NCBI RefSeq assembly: GCF_029626155.1
Contig: NZ_JARUBL010000001.1
Span: 744,001-808,000 of the forward strand
Direction: 5' to 3'
DNA: 64,000 bases
Origin: Solwaraspora sp. WMMD1047
GTDB taxonomy: Bacteria > Actinomycetota > Actinomycetes > Mycobacteriales > Micromonosporaceae
Shown here one piece after another: positions 8,579-17,334 of this stretch (its first letter is position 1; every line of letters begins with the position of its first letter). Position numbers and translations under genes: made by a program. A model generated the notes under the pieces. The model searched no databases, was not told the origin of the DNA, and was given only the letters and a program-made list of their open reading frames with translations.

Positions 8579-9760
8579 GTGTCGCTGCCCCCGCTCGTGG
8601 AGCCCGCCGCCGAGCTGACCGTCGACGAGATCCGCCGCTACTCGCGCCACCTGATCATTCCCGACGTCGGGGTGACCGGGCAGAAGCGGCTGAAGAACGC
8701 GCGGGTGCTCTGCGTGGGCGCCGGCGGACTCGGCTCGCCGGCGCTGATGTACCTGGCCGCGGCCGGCGTCGGCACGCTCGGCATCGTCGACTTCGACACG
8801 GTCGACGAGTCGAACCTGCAGCGGCAGATCATCCACGGCCAGTCCGACATCGGCCGGTCGAAGGCCGAGTCGGCCGCCGCCAGCGTCCGGGAGATCAACC
8901 CGCTGGTCAACGTGGAGATCCACAACACCGCCCTGGACCGGGACAACGTCCGGGAGCTGTTCAGCCAGTACGACCTGATCGTCGACGGCACCGACAACTT
9001 CGCCACCCGGTACATGGTCAACGACGCGGCGGTGCTGCTCGGCAAGCCGTACGTCTGGGGTTCGATCTACCGCTTCGACGGGCAGGCGTCGGTCTTCTGG
9101 GCCGAGCACGGCCCCTGCTACCGCTGCCTCTACCCGGAGCCGCCGCCGCCCGGCATGGTGCCGTCCTGCGCCGAGGGCGGGGTGCTCGGGGTGCTCTGCG
9201 CCTCGATCGGCTCGATCCAGGTCACCGAGGCGATCAAGCTGCTCACCGGCATCGGGGAGCCGCTGGTCGGCGCCCTGACCGTCTACGACGCGCTGGACAT
9301 GACGTACCGGAAGATCAAGGTCCGCAAGGACCCGGGCTGCGCGCTCTGCGGCGAGAACCCGACGGTCACCGACCTGCTGGAGGACTACGAGGACTTCTGC
9401 GGCGCGGTCTCGCCGGAGGCCGAGGCGGCCACCCTGGACGCCACCATCACCGCCCGCGAGCTCAAGGAGTGGCAGGACGCCGGGAAGGACTTCTTCCTGG
9501 TCGACGTCCGGGAGCCGGCCGAGTACGAGATCGTCAGCATCCCGGGCGCGACGCTGATCCCCAAGGGCGACATCATCTCCGGCGACGCGCTGGCCCGGCT
9601 GCCGCAGGACCGGCAGATCGTGCTGCACTGCAAGTCCGGCGTCCGGTCGGCCGAGGCGCTGGCGGCGATCAAGGCGGCCGGGTTCGCCAACGCCGTACAC
9701 GTGCAGGGCGGGGTGCTCGCCTGGGTGAAGCAGGTCGACCCGTCGCTGCCCGCGTACTGA
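8579..9760 (+). CDS. moeZ: MoeZ: adenylyltransferase/sulfurtransferase
   Basis: A 393-residue ThiF/MoeB-rhodanese fusion that activates the C-terminal Gly-Gly of sulfur-carrier proteins by adenylation and transfers sulfur. In actinomycetes it serves molybdopterin, thiamine and other thio-cofactor or secondary-metabolite pathways. The nucleotide-binding GxGGLG starts at G47. Zinc cysteines are C180/C183 (CYRC) and C254/C257 (CALC). C197 is the probable E1-type cysteine. The C-terminal rhodanese domain has the persulfide Cys351 in HCKSGVRS. The GTG at 8579 is chosen because it matches the family length (about 390) and has GGGAG upstream; an in-frame 51-codon extension has no family character. 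Confidence 0.95.
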   Translation: MSLPPLVEPAAELTVDEIRRYSRHLIIPDVGVTGQKRLKNARVLCVGAGGLGSPALMYLAAAGVGTLGIVDFDTVDESNLQRQIIHGQSDIGRSKAESAAASVREINPLVNVEIHNTALDRDNVRELFSQYDLIVDGTDNFATRYMVNDAAVLLGKPYVWGSIYRFDGQASVFWAEHGPCYRCLYPEPPPPGMVPSCAEGGVLGVLCASIGSIQVTEAIKLLTGIGEPLVGALTVYDALDMTYRKIKVRKDPGCALCGENPTVTDLLEDYEDFCGAVSPEAEAATLDATITARELKEWQDAGKDFFLVDVREPAEYEIVSIPGATLIPKGDIISGDALARLPQDRQIVLHCKSGVRSAEALAAIKAAGFANAVHVQGGVLAWVKQVDPSLPAY

Positions 9761-9782
9761 CCGGACCAGCCGCCGGTCCGGT
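9760..9782 (+). terminator. Terminator hairpin after moeZ
   Basis: ACCGGACC pairs perfectly with GGTCCGGT around a 7-nt loop, starting at the last base of the moeZ stop codon. There is no T run, as is common in this clade. Confidence 0.5.
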
Positions 9783-9840
9783 CACCGGCCGGACAGTTGA
9801 CCTTGGCTGACCTACCGAGGCGTAACCCCGGCCGCGCCGG

Positions 9841-9846
9841 TAGCGT
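9841..9846 (+). promoter_or_regulatory. -10 box of a leaderless promoter
   Basis: TAGCGT lies 7 nt before the GTG at 9854. This spacing is the main reason for preferring that start over a TTG at 9797. Confidence 0.45.
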
Positions 9847-9853
9847 CTCGCAG

Positions 9854-10675
9854 GTGGTCGACATGGACGGTGCGATCGGGTTCGTCGTCGCGCACGGCGA
9901 CACGGTGGATCGTGCGCGGCTCTCCTGGCTGCGTACCGGGGCGCTGCCGCCGGCGGAGATCCTGGCAAACGCGGAGATCGGGCAGGCCCCGGACGGCGGC
10001 TGGCCGGCCTTCTGGGGCGGCGACGTCGCCTCGGTGGACGCCACCTGCTTCCGGCTGGCCGAGCTGGACGACCTCGGCGCGCTCGGCCGCCCGGCGGCCC
10101 GCAAGGCGCTGGACTGGCTGGCCAGCCGGCAGCGGCCGGACGGCACCTGGGAGGAGGACGCGTCGCTGGCCGGCGACGCGCCGGCCTGGGCGAAGCCGGG
10201 CGACCCGGAGGCGGTGCTCTACCTGACCGCCTGCGCCGGGTTCTGGCTCACCGTCGCCGGCCTGGACGCCCGCTCCGCCGGCCCGCGCGACGAGCGGGTC
10301 GGCGGCGCGTACGCGGGTGTGGTGCACGCGGCGGCGCAGGCGGTCGCGGCCCAGGTGCGGCCGGACGGCACCTGGCCGTCGTACCTGGCCGCCGGCTGGC
10401 TCGGCGCGGCGATGCTCTACCGGCGGGAGATGTTCTACGAGTCGGCCCGGATCCAGGGTGTGCTCACCGACCGGCTGCCGGAGATGTCGCCGGCCAACGT
10501 CGCCGCCATGGGGTCGGCGCTGCGCCGGGTCGGCGTCAAGGCCGACGACTGGCTGTTGGTCGCTGCCCGCCGCCGGCTGGCCGAGACCCAGCGCAGCGAC
10601 GGCGGGTGGCCCAGTGACGACGGCGATGCCTTCGACGTGCACACCACCCTCGCCGCGATCCGCGCCGCCCGGTAG
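9854..10675 (+). CDS. Prenyltransferase/squalene-cyclase-type repeat protein (non-catalytic looking)
   Basis: A 273-residue helical protein with repeated QW-like motifs: QAPDGGWPAFW, QRPDGTWEED, VRPDGTWPSYL and QRSDGGWPSDD. These are typical of alpha-alpha barrels in squalene-hopene cyclases and protein prenyltransferases. It is about half the size of a cyclase and has no DxDD acid motif, so cyclase activity is unlikely. The GTG at 9854 gives VVDMDGAIGFV and sits 7 nt after TAGCGT. The gene ends 7 bp before the convergent end of proA. The function is unknown. Confidence 0.8.
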   Translation: MVDMDGAIGFVVAHGDTVDRARLSWLRTGALPPAEILANAEIGQAPDGGWPAFWGGDVASVDATCFRLAELDDLGALGRPAARKALDWLASRQRPDGTWEEDASLAGDAPAWAKPGDPEAVLYLTACAGFWLTVAGLDARSAGPRDERVGGAYAGVVHAAAQAVAAQVRPDGTWPSYLAAGWLGAAMLYRREMFYESARIQGVLTDRLPEMSPANVAAMGSALRRVGVKADDWLLVAARRRLAETQRSDGGWPSDDGDAFDVHTTLAAIRAAR

Positions 10676-10682
10676 CCGGCGG

Positions 10683-11927
10683 TCAGCTCCGCAGGTGGCC
10701 GTCGCCGGTCACGACGTACTTGGTGGAGGTCAGCTCCGGCAGGCCCATCGGCCCCCGGGCGTGCAGTTTCTGCGTCGAGATGCCGATCTCGGCGCCGAAG
10801 CCGAACTCGCCGCCGTCGGTGAACCGGGTGGAGGCGTTCACCATCACCGCCGCCGAGTCGACCCGGGCGACGAACTCCCGGGCCGCGGCGACCGAGTCGG
10901 TGACGATCGCCTCGGTGTGTCCGGAGCCGTACCGGCGGATGTGCTCGACCGCGGCGGCGAGCGAGTCGACGACGGCGGCCGAGATGTCCGCGGAGAGGTA
11001 CTCGGTGCCGTGGTCGGCGTCGGTGGCCGGCTGCACGGCCGGCGAGTACGCGGCCACCTCGGGGGAGCCGTGCACGGTCACCCCGGCCTCGGCGAGCGCG
11101 TCCAGCACCCGGGGCAGGAAGGCGTCCGCGATGTCGGCGTGCACCAGCAGCGACTCGGCGGTGTTGCAGGTCGACAGCCGCTGGGTCTTGGAGTTCAGGA
11201 CGATCGCCACCGCCTTGTCCAGGTCGGCGGCGGCGTCGACGTAGACGTGGCAGTTGCCGACCCCGGTTTCGATCACCGGCACCGTGGACTCCTCCACCAC
11301 CGTCCTGATCAGCGACGCCCCGCCGCGCGGGATCAGCACGTCGACCAGGCCCCGGGCGCGCATCAGCTCCTTGACCGAGTCGCGGCTGGTGGCGTCGAGC
11401 AGCTGCACGGCGTCGGCGGGCAGCCCGGCGGCGGCGACGGCGTCCCGCAGTACTGCGACGATCGCCGCGTTGGATCGGGCGGCCGACGAGGAGCCGCGCA
11501 GCAGGGCGGCGTTGCCGGACTTGAGGCAGATGCCGGCCGCGTCGGCGGTCACGTTCGGCCGGGCCTCGTAGATGATCCCGACCACCCCGAACGGCACCCG
11601 GATCTGCCGCAGCTCCAGCCCGTTGGGCAGGGTGGAGCCGCGCAGCACCTCGCCGACCGGGTCGGCCAGGGCGGCCATCTGCCGCAGCGCGTCGGCGATG
11701 CCGGCGATCCGGGCGTCGGTGAGGGTGAGCCGGTCGAGGATCGCCGCGGACAGGCCGGCTTCGCGCCCGGCCGCCAGGTCCGCCGCATTGCCTTCCAGAA
11801 TCTCCGGGGTACGCGCGACAAGCGCGTCGGCCATCGCGTGCAGCGCGGCGTCCTTGGCGGCCCGGGTGGCGGTGGCCAGCACCTCGGCCGCCGCGCGGGC
11901 CCGCTGCGCCTGTTCGGTGACGCTCAT
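10683..11927 (-). CDS. proA: Glutamate-5-semialdehyde dehydrogenase (gamma-glutamyl phosphate reductase)
   Basis: The second enzyme of proline synthesis: NADPH-dependent reduction of gamma-glutamyl phosphate to glutamate semialdehyde. It has 414 residues, the usual length for Pro[13 protein letters not shown] and [11 protein letters not shown] are the nucleotide-binding signatures, and the catalytic Cys254 lies in [11 protein letters not shown]. The C-terminus keeps [20 protein letters not shown]. The ATG is preceded by GAGGAG. It lies 31 bp downstream of proB in the same direction, so proB-proA form an operon. Confidence 0.97.
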   Translation of the reverse strand: MSVTEQAQRARAAAEVLATATRAAKDAALHAMADALVARTPEILEGNAADLAAGREAGLSAAILDRLTLTDARIAGIADALRQMAALADPVGEVLRGSTLPNGLELRQIRVPFGVVGIIYEARPNVTADAAGICLKSGNAALLRGSSSAARSNAAIVAVLRDAVAAAGLPADAVQLLDATSRDSVKELMRARGLVDVLIPRGGASLIRTVVEESTVPVIETGVGNCHVYVDAAADLDKAVAIVLNSKTQRLSTCNTAESLLVHADIADAFLPRVLDALAEAGVTVHGSPEVAAYSPAVQPATDADHGTEYLSADISAAVVDSLAAAVEHIRRYGSGHTEAIVTDSVAAAREFVARVDSAAVMVNASTRFTDGGEFGFGAEIGISTQKLHARGPMGLPELTSTKYVVTGDGHLRS

Positions 11928-11958
11928 CAGTCAACTCCTCAGCGGGTGGTGGTGGGGT

Positions 11959-13116
11959 TCACAGCAGTACCAGGTCGTCGCGGTGCACGACCTCGCGTTC
12001 GTAGCCGGGGCCGAGCGCGGCGGCCAGCTCGCCGGTGGAGCGGCCGAGCAGGCCGGGCAGCTCGACCGCGTCGTAGTTGACCAGGCCGCGGGCCACCGGG
12101 GCGCCGGAGACGTCGACCAGGTCCACCGGGTCACCGGCGGTGAAGGCGCCGTCCACGGCGGTGATGCCGGCCGGCAGCAGCGACTTGCGCCGCCCGACGA
12201 CGGCCTGCACCGCGCCCGGGTCCAGGTGCAGCCGGCCGCGCGGTGCGGTGGCGTGGGCCAGCCAGAAGAGCCGGGCGGCGGGTCGCTGGCGGACCGGGTG
12301 GAACAGGGTGCCCACCTCGGCGCCGGCCAGCGCCAGGGCGGCCAGCGGCGCGGCGGTGAGCACCACCGGGATGCCGAAGCCGGTGGCGATCCGGGCCGCC
12401 TCGATCTTGGTGACCATGCCGCCGGTGCCGACGCCGGCCCGGCCGGCCCGGCCGATCGCCACCCCGGCCAGGTCGTCCGTGCCGCGTACGTCGGTGATCC
12501 GGGTGGTGCCGGGGCGGGCCGGGTCGCCGGTGTAGAGGGCGTCCACGTCGGAGAGGAGCACCAGCAGGTCGGCGTGGACCAGGGCGGCGACAAGCGCGCC
12601 GAGCCGGTCGTTGTCGCCGAACCGGATCTCCTCGGTGGCGACCGTGTCGTTCTCGTTGACGATCGGCACCGCCTGCAGGTCGAGCAGTTTGCGCAGCGTC
12701 CGGTACGCGTTGCGGTAGTGCACCCGGCGGGTGACGTCGTCGACGGTGAGCAGCACCTGCCCGACGGTGCGGCCGTGCCGGCCGAAGCTGGTCGCGTAGT
12801 GGCCGATCAGCAGCCCCTGCCCGACGCTCGCGGCGGCCTGCTGGGTGGCCAGGTCGCGGGGGCGGCGGGGGAGTCCGAGCGGGGCCAGCCCGGCCGCGAT
12901 CGCCCCGGAGGAGACGAGCACGATCTCCCGACCCGCCGGCTGCCGCCCGCTCCCGCCGGTCGGCTGTCCGCCGGTCCCGCCGGCTGGTAGCCAGGCGGCG
13001 ATGGCGTCGGTGAGGGCGTCGACCCGGGCCGGGTCGAGCCCGCCGGCGGCGGTGGTCAGCGACGACGACCCGATCTTGACGACGATCCGTCGCGCTGCGG
13101 TGACTGCTTCACGCAC
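11959..13116 (-). CDS. proB: Glutamate 5-kinase
   Basis: The first, feedback-inhibited step of proline synthesis: ATP-dependent phosphorylation of glutamate. It has 385 residues: an amino-acid-kinase domain (RIVVKIGSSSL near the N-terminus, VLVSSGAIAAGL, VPIVNENDTVATEEI, FGDNDRLGALVA) and a C-terminal PUA domain. The GTG at 13116 is placed just before VREAVTAARRIVVKIGSS. A longer in-frame start is possible but is not ProB-like. A Gly/Gln/Pro-rich insertion (PAGGTGGQPTGGSGRQPAG) sits just before the substrate strand EIVLVSSG. Transcription runs divergently from the ATL gene, 61 bp away. Confidence 0.95.
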   Translation of the reverse strand: MREAVTAARRIVVKIGSSSLTTAAGGLDPARVDALTDAIAAWLPAGGTGGQPTGGSGRQPAGREIVLVSSGAIAAGLAPLGLPRRPRDLATQQAAASVGQGLLIGHYATSFGRHGRTVGQVLLTVDDVTRRVHYRNAYRTLRKLLDLQAVPIVNENDTVATEEIRFGDNDRLGALVAALVHADLLVLLSDVDALYTGDPARPGTTRITDVRGTDDLAGVAIGRAGRAGVGTGGMVTKIEAARIATGFGIPVVLTAAPLAALALAGAEVGTLFHPVRQRPAARLFWLAHATAPRGRLHLDPGAVQAVVGRRKSLLPAGITAVDGAFTAGDPVDLVDVSGAPVARGLVNYDAVELPGLLGRSTGELAAALGPGYEREVVHRDDLVLL

Positions 13117-13163
13117 CCGCCCATTCTGCGCGGTCGGCTTCCCAAGATCACGCTGAGATCCCA

Positions 13164-13169
13164 TATCTT
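13164..13169 (+). promoter_or_regulatory. -10 box of a leaderless promoter
   Basis: TATCTT lies 8 nt before the ATG at 13178, in the short divergent spacer with proB. Confidence 0.4.
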
Positions 13170-13177
13170 GAGGTCCG

Positions 13178-13489
13178 ATGACACCCGAGGAGTACGTCGA
13201 AGAGGTGCTGGCGCTCGTCGAGCGCATCCCGCCGGGGCGGGTGATGTCGTACGGGGCGATCGCGGATCACCTGGCCGAGCGCTCCGGCCGGGCGTCGCCG
13301 CGGCTGGTCGGCTCGATCATGGCCCGGCACGGCGGCGGCGTCCCGTGGCACCGGGTGGTGAACGCCGCCGGTCGCCTCCCGCCCGGCCACGAGCGGGAAG
13401 CCCGCGCCCGACTGCGCGCCGAGGGCGCCCCGCTGCGCGGCGACGGTGTCGACCTCCCCGCCGCCCACTGGTCCCCCGACGATCCCTGA
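13178..13489 (+). CDS. Alkyltransferase-like (ATL) DNA-repair protein
   Basis: A 103-residue protein matching the C-terminal DNA-binding domain of O6-alkylguanine-DNA alkyltransferase: IPPGRVMSYGAIADHL, then the helix-turn-helix and arginine-finger region RLVGSIMARHGGGVPWHRVVNAAGRL. The active-site PCHR is PWHR here, with Trp57 replacing the acceptor Cys. By family knowledge it cannot accept the alkyl group. ATL proteins instead bind O6-alkylguanine and hand the lesion to nucleotide excision repair. No Cys occurs anywhere in the protein. It appears leaderless. Confidence 0.9.
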   Translation: MTPEEYVEEVLALVERIPPGRVMSYGAIADHLAERSGRASPRLVGSIMARHGGGVPWHRVVNAAGRLPPGHEREARARLRAEGAPLRGDGVDLPAAHWSPDDP

Positions 13490-13527
13490 GCAGCGTCGCC
13501 GTCCAGTTCGCGGAGCCGTCGGGCCAT

Positions 13528-13587
13528 GATCGTGGCGCAGCTGTCCGTTGGATTCGGCCTCTCAGCACCGCTGAGCGCGCCACGATC
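13528..13587. repeat. Inverted repeat with 11-bp perfect arms
   Basis: GATCGTGGCGC at 13528-13538 is the exact reverse complement of GCGCCACGATC at 13577-13587. It lies in the spacer between the ATL and transporter genes. A further single copy of GCGCCACGATC is at 35610-35620. It could act as a terminator or belong to a dispersed palindromic family. Confidence 0.6.
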
Positions 13588-13654
13588 CTGGGTGCTCGCG
13601 GGAGCGGGCCGGAACTCACCGGAACGGGTGGCTTTGGCGGGCGGGGAACGCGGA

Positions 13655-13660
13655 TATGGT
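13655..13660 (+). promoter_or_regulatory. -10 box of a leaderless promoter
   Basis: TATGGT lies 8 nt before the ATG at 13669, which decides between two in-frame ATGs (13663 and 13669). Confidence 0.4.
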
Positions 13661-13668
13661 TCATGTTC

Positions 13669-15030
13669 ATGACCGTGCCGTCGGCTGTCGCGCTGCCTCG
13701 GAAGGTGCACGTCGGGTACGCGCTCGGGTCGTTGGCCACCGGGGCGTTCGGCACCGTGCCCGGGCTGCTGCTCCTGCCGTACCTGACCGACAGCCTGGGG
13801 GTGGCCGCCGGAGTCGCCGCGCTGCTGGTGCTGCTGCCGAAGGCGTGGGACGTGCTGCTCAACCCGGTCGCCGGCCGGATCTCCGACCGCACCCGGTCGC
13901 GCTGGGGCGCCCGCCGGCCGTACCTGCTGGCCGGCGGGCTGGCGATGGCGGTGCTCTTCGCCGCCATCTTCGCGGCGCCGTTCGGCACCGGGCCGGGCGC
14001 CGCCGCCTACGTCGCGGTCGCCTTCCTCGCCACCGCCAGCGCGTTCGCCTTCTTCCAGGTGCCCTACGTGGCGATGCCGGCCGAACTGACCGCCGACTAC
14101 CAGGAACGCACCCGCCTGATGACCTGGCGGATCGCGGTCCTCGCGCTGGCCATCCTGGTCTCCGGCGCGCTGGCCCCGCTGGTCGTCACGGTCGGCGGCG
14201 ACGGCATCGCCGGGCACCGCTGGATGGGGCTCTTCGTCGCCGCGCTGATCGTCGTCGGCGCGGTGGGCGCCTTCGTCGGCACCCGGGACGCCCCCACCGG
14301 CACGGTCGGCGAGAGCGAGCCGACATTGCGGGCGCAGCTCGCCGTCGCCGCCCGGAACCGGCCGTTCCGGGTGCTGCTGATCTGCTTCGTCATCCAGTCG
14401 GCCGGTGTCGCCACCGTGCTGGCCGGCGTGCAGTACTTCGCCGAGCAGATCCTGGCCAGCCCGGACGCCGGGCCGACGCTGCTCTTCGCCTGCTTCGTCG
14501 GGCCGGCGCTGCTGGTGATGCCGCTCTGGAGCCGGGTCGGCGCCCGGCTCGGCAAGCTGCGGGCCTTCGTGGCGGCGTCACTGCTCTTCGCCGCCGGGGC
14601 GCTGGCCCTGGTGGTGGCGCCCGCCGTACCCGCCGTCGTGGTCTACCTGGTGGTGGCCGTGATCGGCTGCGGCTACGCCGGACAGCAGGTGTTCGCGCTG
14701 GCCATGCTCCCCGACTGCATCGCGTACGACACCGCCCGCACCGGCCGGCGGCAGGCCGGCGTCTTCACCGGCGTCTGGACCGCGGGGGAGACCCTCGGGC
14801 TGGCGCTGGGCCCCGGCCTCTACGGGCTGGTGCTGCAGGTCTCCGGTTATGTCTCGTCGTCGACCGGCTCGGCGGCCGACCAGCCGGCCAGCGCCCGGCT
14901 CGGCGTGCTGCTCGGCTTCACGGTGCTGCCGGCCGCACTGGTCGGACTGGCGGTGCTGCTGCTGCGCGGCTACGACCTCACCGCCGACCGGCTGGCCGAA
15001 GCCGAGGCATCGGCGGAGGGGATAGCGTGA
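13669..15030 (+). CDS. MFS transporter of the glycoside-pentoside-hexuronide (GPH) type
   Basis: A 453-residue integral membrane protein with about 12 hydrophobic segments. The loop GRISDRTRSRWGARRPYLLAGG after the second segment is the hallmark of GPH:cation symporters (MelB-like). Members usually import sugars or glycosides with a cation. The substrate is not readable. The downstream PLP-enzyme gene starts inside its stop codon (GTGA), so they are translationally coupled, which may hint at a shared substrate pathway. Confidence 0.88.
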   Translation: MTVPSAVALPRKVHVGYALGSLATGAFGTVPGLLLLPYLTDSLGVAAGVAALLVLLPKAWDVLLNPVAGRISDRTRSRWGARRPYLLAGGLAMAVLFAAIFAAPFGTGPGAAAYVAVAFLATASAFAFFQVPYVAMPAELTADYQERTRLMTWRIAVLALAILVSGALAPLVVTVGGDGIAGHRWMGLFVAALIVVGAVGAFVGTRDAPTGTVGESEPTLRAQLAVAARNRPFRVLLICFVIQSAGVATVLAGVQYFAEQILASPDAGPTLLFACFVGPALLVMPLWSRVGARLGKLRAFVAASLLFAAGALALVVAPAVPAVVVYLVVAVIGCGYAGQQVFALAMLPDCIAYDTARTGRRQAGVFTGVWTAGETLGLALGPGLYGLVLQVSGYVSSSTGSAADQPASARLGVLLGFTVLPAALVGLAVLLLRGYDLTADRLAEAEASAEGIA

Positions 15031-16550
15031 CCGGAATGATCGACGCGTTGCCGCCCGAGGGCGTACCGGCCGAGCAGGTTCTCGGCGAGCTGCGCGCCCT
15101 GCGCGGCGCGGACCGGCCGACCCACGGCGGGCGGCTCTTCGCCTACGTCTACGACCCGGCGGTGCCGGGGCTGGACGAGCTGGCCGGCTCGGCGTACGCG
15201 ATCTCGGCGGCCGTCAACGGGCTCGACCCGACCGCGTTCCCATCCCTGCTGGCAATGGAGAACGCGCTGGTCGCCGCCGCGGCCCGGCTGCTCGGCGGCG
15301 GACCGGGCAGCGCCGCGCCGGCGGCGGTCGGCAGCGTCACCGGTGGTGGCACCGAGTCGCTGATCCTGGCCGTGCAGGCGGCCCGCAACGCCCGGCCCGA
15401 GGTGACCGCGCCCCGGTTGGTCGCCCCGGTCACCGCGCACGCCGCGTTCGCCAAGGCCGCGCACCTGCTCGGCGTCGGGCTGGACCTGGTGCCGGTGTCG
15501 CCGAAGACGCTGCGCCCGGCCGCCGCCGACATCGGCGCCGCCATCGGGCCGGACACCGTGCTGGTGGCCTGCTCCGCGCCGTCGTACGCGCACGGGGTGG
15601 TCGACCCGGTCACCGAGATCGCCGCGCTCGCCGCGGCGGCCGGGACGCGCTGCCACGTGGACGCCTGCTTCGGCGGTTGGACGCTGCCCTACCTGCGCCG
15701 GCTCGGCGCCGACCTGCCGCCGTTCGACTTCGCCGTGCCGGGCGTCACCTCCATCTCGGTCGACCTGCACAAGTACGCGTACGCCCCGAAGGGGGTGTCG
15801 GTGCTGCTGCACCGCGATCCCGCGCTGCGCCGGCCGCAGTACTTCGCGTACGCCGACTGGCCCGGTTATCCGCTTGTCAACCCGGTGCTCTCGTCGACCC
15901 GCTCGGGTGGGCCGATCGCCGCCGCCGTGGCGACGCTGCGGCACCTCGGCGACGCCGGCTACCTGGCGTTGGCCGCCCGCACCCGGGAGGCGGTCGCCGG
16001 GCTGGCCGCCGCCGTCACGGCGGTCGACGGGCTGCGGCTGCTGGCCGAGCCGGAGACGACGGTGGTCTGCCTCGCCTCCGACGACCCCGACCTGGACCTG
16101 TTCGTCCTCGCCGACGAGCTGACCGCGCGGGGGTGGCACACCCAACCCCAGATGGCGTACGCCGAACTGCCGGCCAGCATCCACCTGACGGTGACCGCCG
16201 CGGTGGCGCCGAGGGTGGCGGAGTTCGGCCCCGACCTCGCCGCGGCGGCCCGGGCCGCGCGGGCGCTCGGGCCGGTGCGGCTGCCCGCCGAACTGCTGGC
16301 GGTGGCCGCCGGGCTGACCCCGGCCGCGCTGACTCCGGAGCTGGTCGCCGGCCTCGCCGCCGGCCTCGGCCTGGCCGCGAGCGACGGTCCGGCGGGCGGC
16401 AGTGACTCTGCCGGCGGCTCGGCTGGGGCGGGGCCGTTGCCGGACCGGTTGGCGACGGTGAACACGCTGCTCAACGCCGTACCGCCGGAGCTGCGGGCGG
16501 CGCTGTTGACCGAGTTCCTGAGCCTGTTGCAGCGCCCGAGCTACCACTGA
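15027..16550 (+). CDS. PLP-dependent aminotransferase-fold lyase/decarboxylase (sphingosine-1-phosphate-lyase-like)
   Basis: A 507-residue fold-type I PLP enzyme. The Schiff-base lysine is Lys249 in SVDLHKYAYAPKGVSVLLHRD, close to the pattern of sphinganine-1-phosphate aldolases and group II decarboxylases. VGSVTGGGTESLILAVQAAR is the phosphate-binding region, and HVDACFGGW supplies the conserved Asp that contacts the pyridine. A C-terminal extension after about 430 is Ala/Gly-rich. The GTG at 15027 overlaps the transporter stop (GTGA); an in-frame ATG at 15036 is an alternative. Substrate unknown: a lyase on a phosphorylated amino alcohol or an amino-acid decarboxylase are both possible. Confidence 0.88.
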   Translation: MTGMIDALPPEGVPAEQVLGELRALRGADRPTHGGRLFAYVYDPAVPGLDELAGSAYAISAAVNGLDPTAFPSLLAMENALVAAAARLLGGGPGSAAPAAVGSVTGGGTESLILAVQAARNARPEVTAPRLVAPVTAHAAFAKAAHLLGVGLDLVPVSPKTLRPAAADIGAAIGPDTVLVACSAPSYAHGVVDPVTEIAALAAAAGTRCHVDACFGGWTLPYLRRLGADLPPFDFAVPGVTSISVDLHKYAYAPKGVSVLLHRDPALRRPQYFAYADWPGYPLVNPVLSSTRSGGPIAAAVATLRHLGDAGYLALAARTREAVAGLAAAVTAVDGLRLLAEPETTVVCLASDDPDLDLFVLADELTARGWHTQPQMAYAELPASIHLTVTAAVAPRVAEFGPDLAAAARAARALGPVRLPAELLAVAAGLTPAALTPELVAGLAAGLGLAASDGPAGGSDSAGGSAGAGPLPDRLATVNTLLNAVPPELRAALLTEFLSLLQRPSYH

Positions 16551-16604
16551 GGCTGTGGTTGACTGTCTGGTGGTGCGGGCAGCGACCCGGGAAGGGGGAC
16601 GACC

Positions 16605-17180
16605 GTGCAGGTGCCGGCGGTGCTGGGGGAACCCATCCGGTTCGTGCTCAACTGGGGGCGGCGCTACTCGCTCTGGGTGTTCAACTTCGGCCTGGCCTGC
16701 TGCGCGATCGAGTTCATCGCGACCAGCATGGGACGGCACGACTTCATCCGGCTCGGCGTGATCCCGTTCGCGCACGGGCCGCGCCAGGCCGATCTGATGG
16801 TGGTCTCCGGCACGGTGACCGACAAGATGGCCCCGGCGATCAAGCGGCTCTACGACCAGATGCCGGAGCCGAAGTACGTCATCTCGTTCGGCGCCTGCTC
16901 GAACTGCGGCGGCCCGTACTGGGATTCCTACTCGGTGACGAAGGGCGTCGACCAGATCATCCCGGTCGACGTTTACGTGCCGGGCTGCCCGCCCCGGCCG
17001 GAGGCACTGCTGCACGGCATCCTGCGGCTGCAGGAGAAGATCGCCGCCGAGCAGTCCGGCCTCGGCGGGGTGTCCCGGGTGGACCCGCTGGCGCCGCCGG
17101 CCGACGACCCGGCCGGGACCCGATCCGTCGAGTCGCTGACCGCCCCACTGGTCCACCCGCCGGCCCGGGCGGACTCCTGA
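16605..17180 (+). CDS. nuoB: NADH-quinone oxidoreductase subunit B
   Basis: A 191-residue NuoB subunit that carries the terminal Fe-S cluster N2 of complex I in the peripheral arm next to the quinone site. Ligand candidates are Cys32/Cys33 (GLACCAIEF), Cys98 (FGACSNCGG) and Cys128 ([11 protein letters not shown]), all present. The GTG start follows AAGGGGG. A roughly 30-residue C-terminal tail is Pro/Ala-rich. It stands alone: nuoA is not upstream and nuoC is 3.8 kb downstream, separated by unrelated genes. A second, dispersed complex I gene set is implied. Confidence 0.95.
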   Translation: MQVPAVLGEPIRFVLNWGRRYSLWVFNFGLACCAIEFIATSMGRHDFIRLGVIPFAHGPRQADLMVVSGTVTDKMAPAIKRLYDQMPEPKYVISFGACSNCGGPYWDSYSVTKGVDQIIPVDVYVPGCPPRPEALLHGILRLQEKIAAEQSGLGGVSRVDPLAPPADDPAGTRSVESLTAPLVHPPARADS

Positions 17181-17321
17181 TCGTTCGCCCGCGCCGGCCG
17201 GTCGGCCGCCGCCCCGACTGACGCCGACCGAACGGCCGGGTCGGTCGCACCGACCGGACCGGCCCGTCCGCCACCTCGGTGAGCTGGGCATGGACGTTCG
17301 ATCATGGTGGTCGGGGGTGGC

Positions 17322-17327
17322 TAGCCT
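17322..17327 (+). promoter_or_regulatory. -10 box of a leaderless promoter
   Basis: TAGCCT lies 7 nt before the ATG at 17335. It supports that start over an in-frame ATG at 17290. Confidence 0.5.
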
Positions 17328-17334
17328 GCCGGCC

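Noticed and set aside
9797-9853. TTG start at 9797 for the QW-repeat protein
   Set aside because: It would add 19 unconserved-looking residues; the GTG at 9854 has a TAGCGT box 7 nt upstream, a better explanation.
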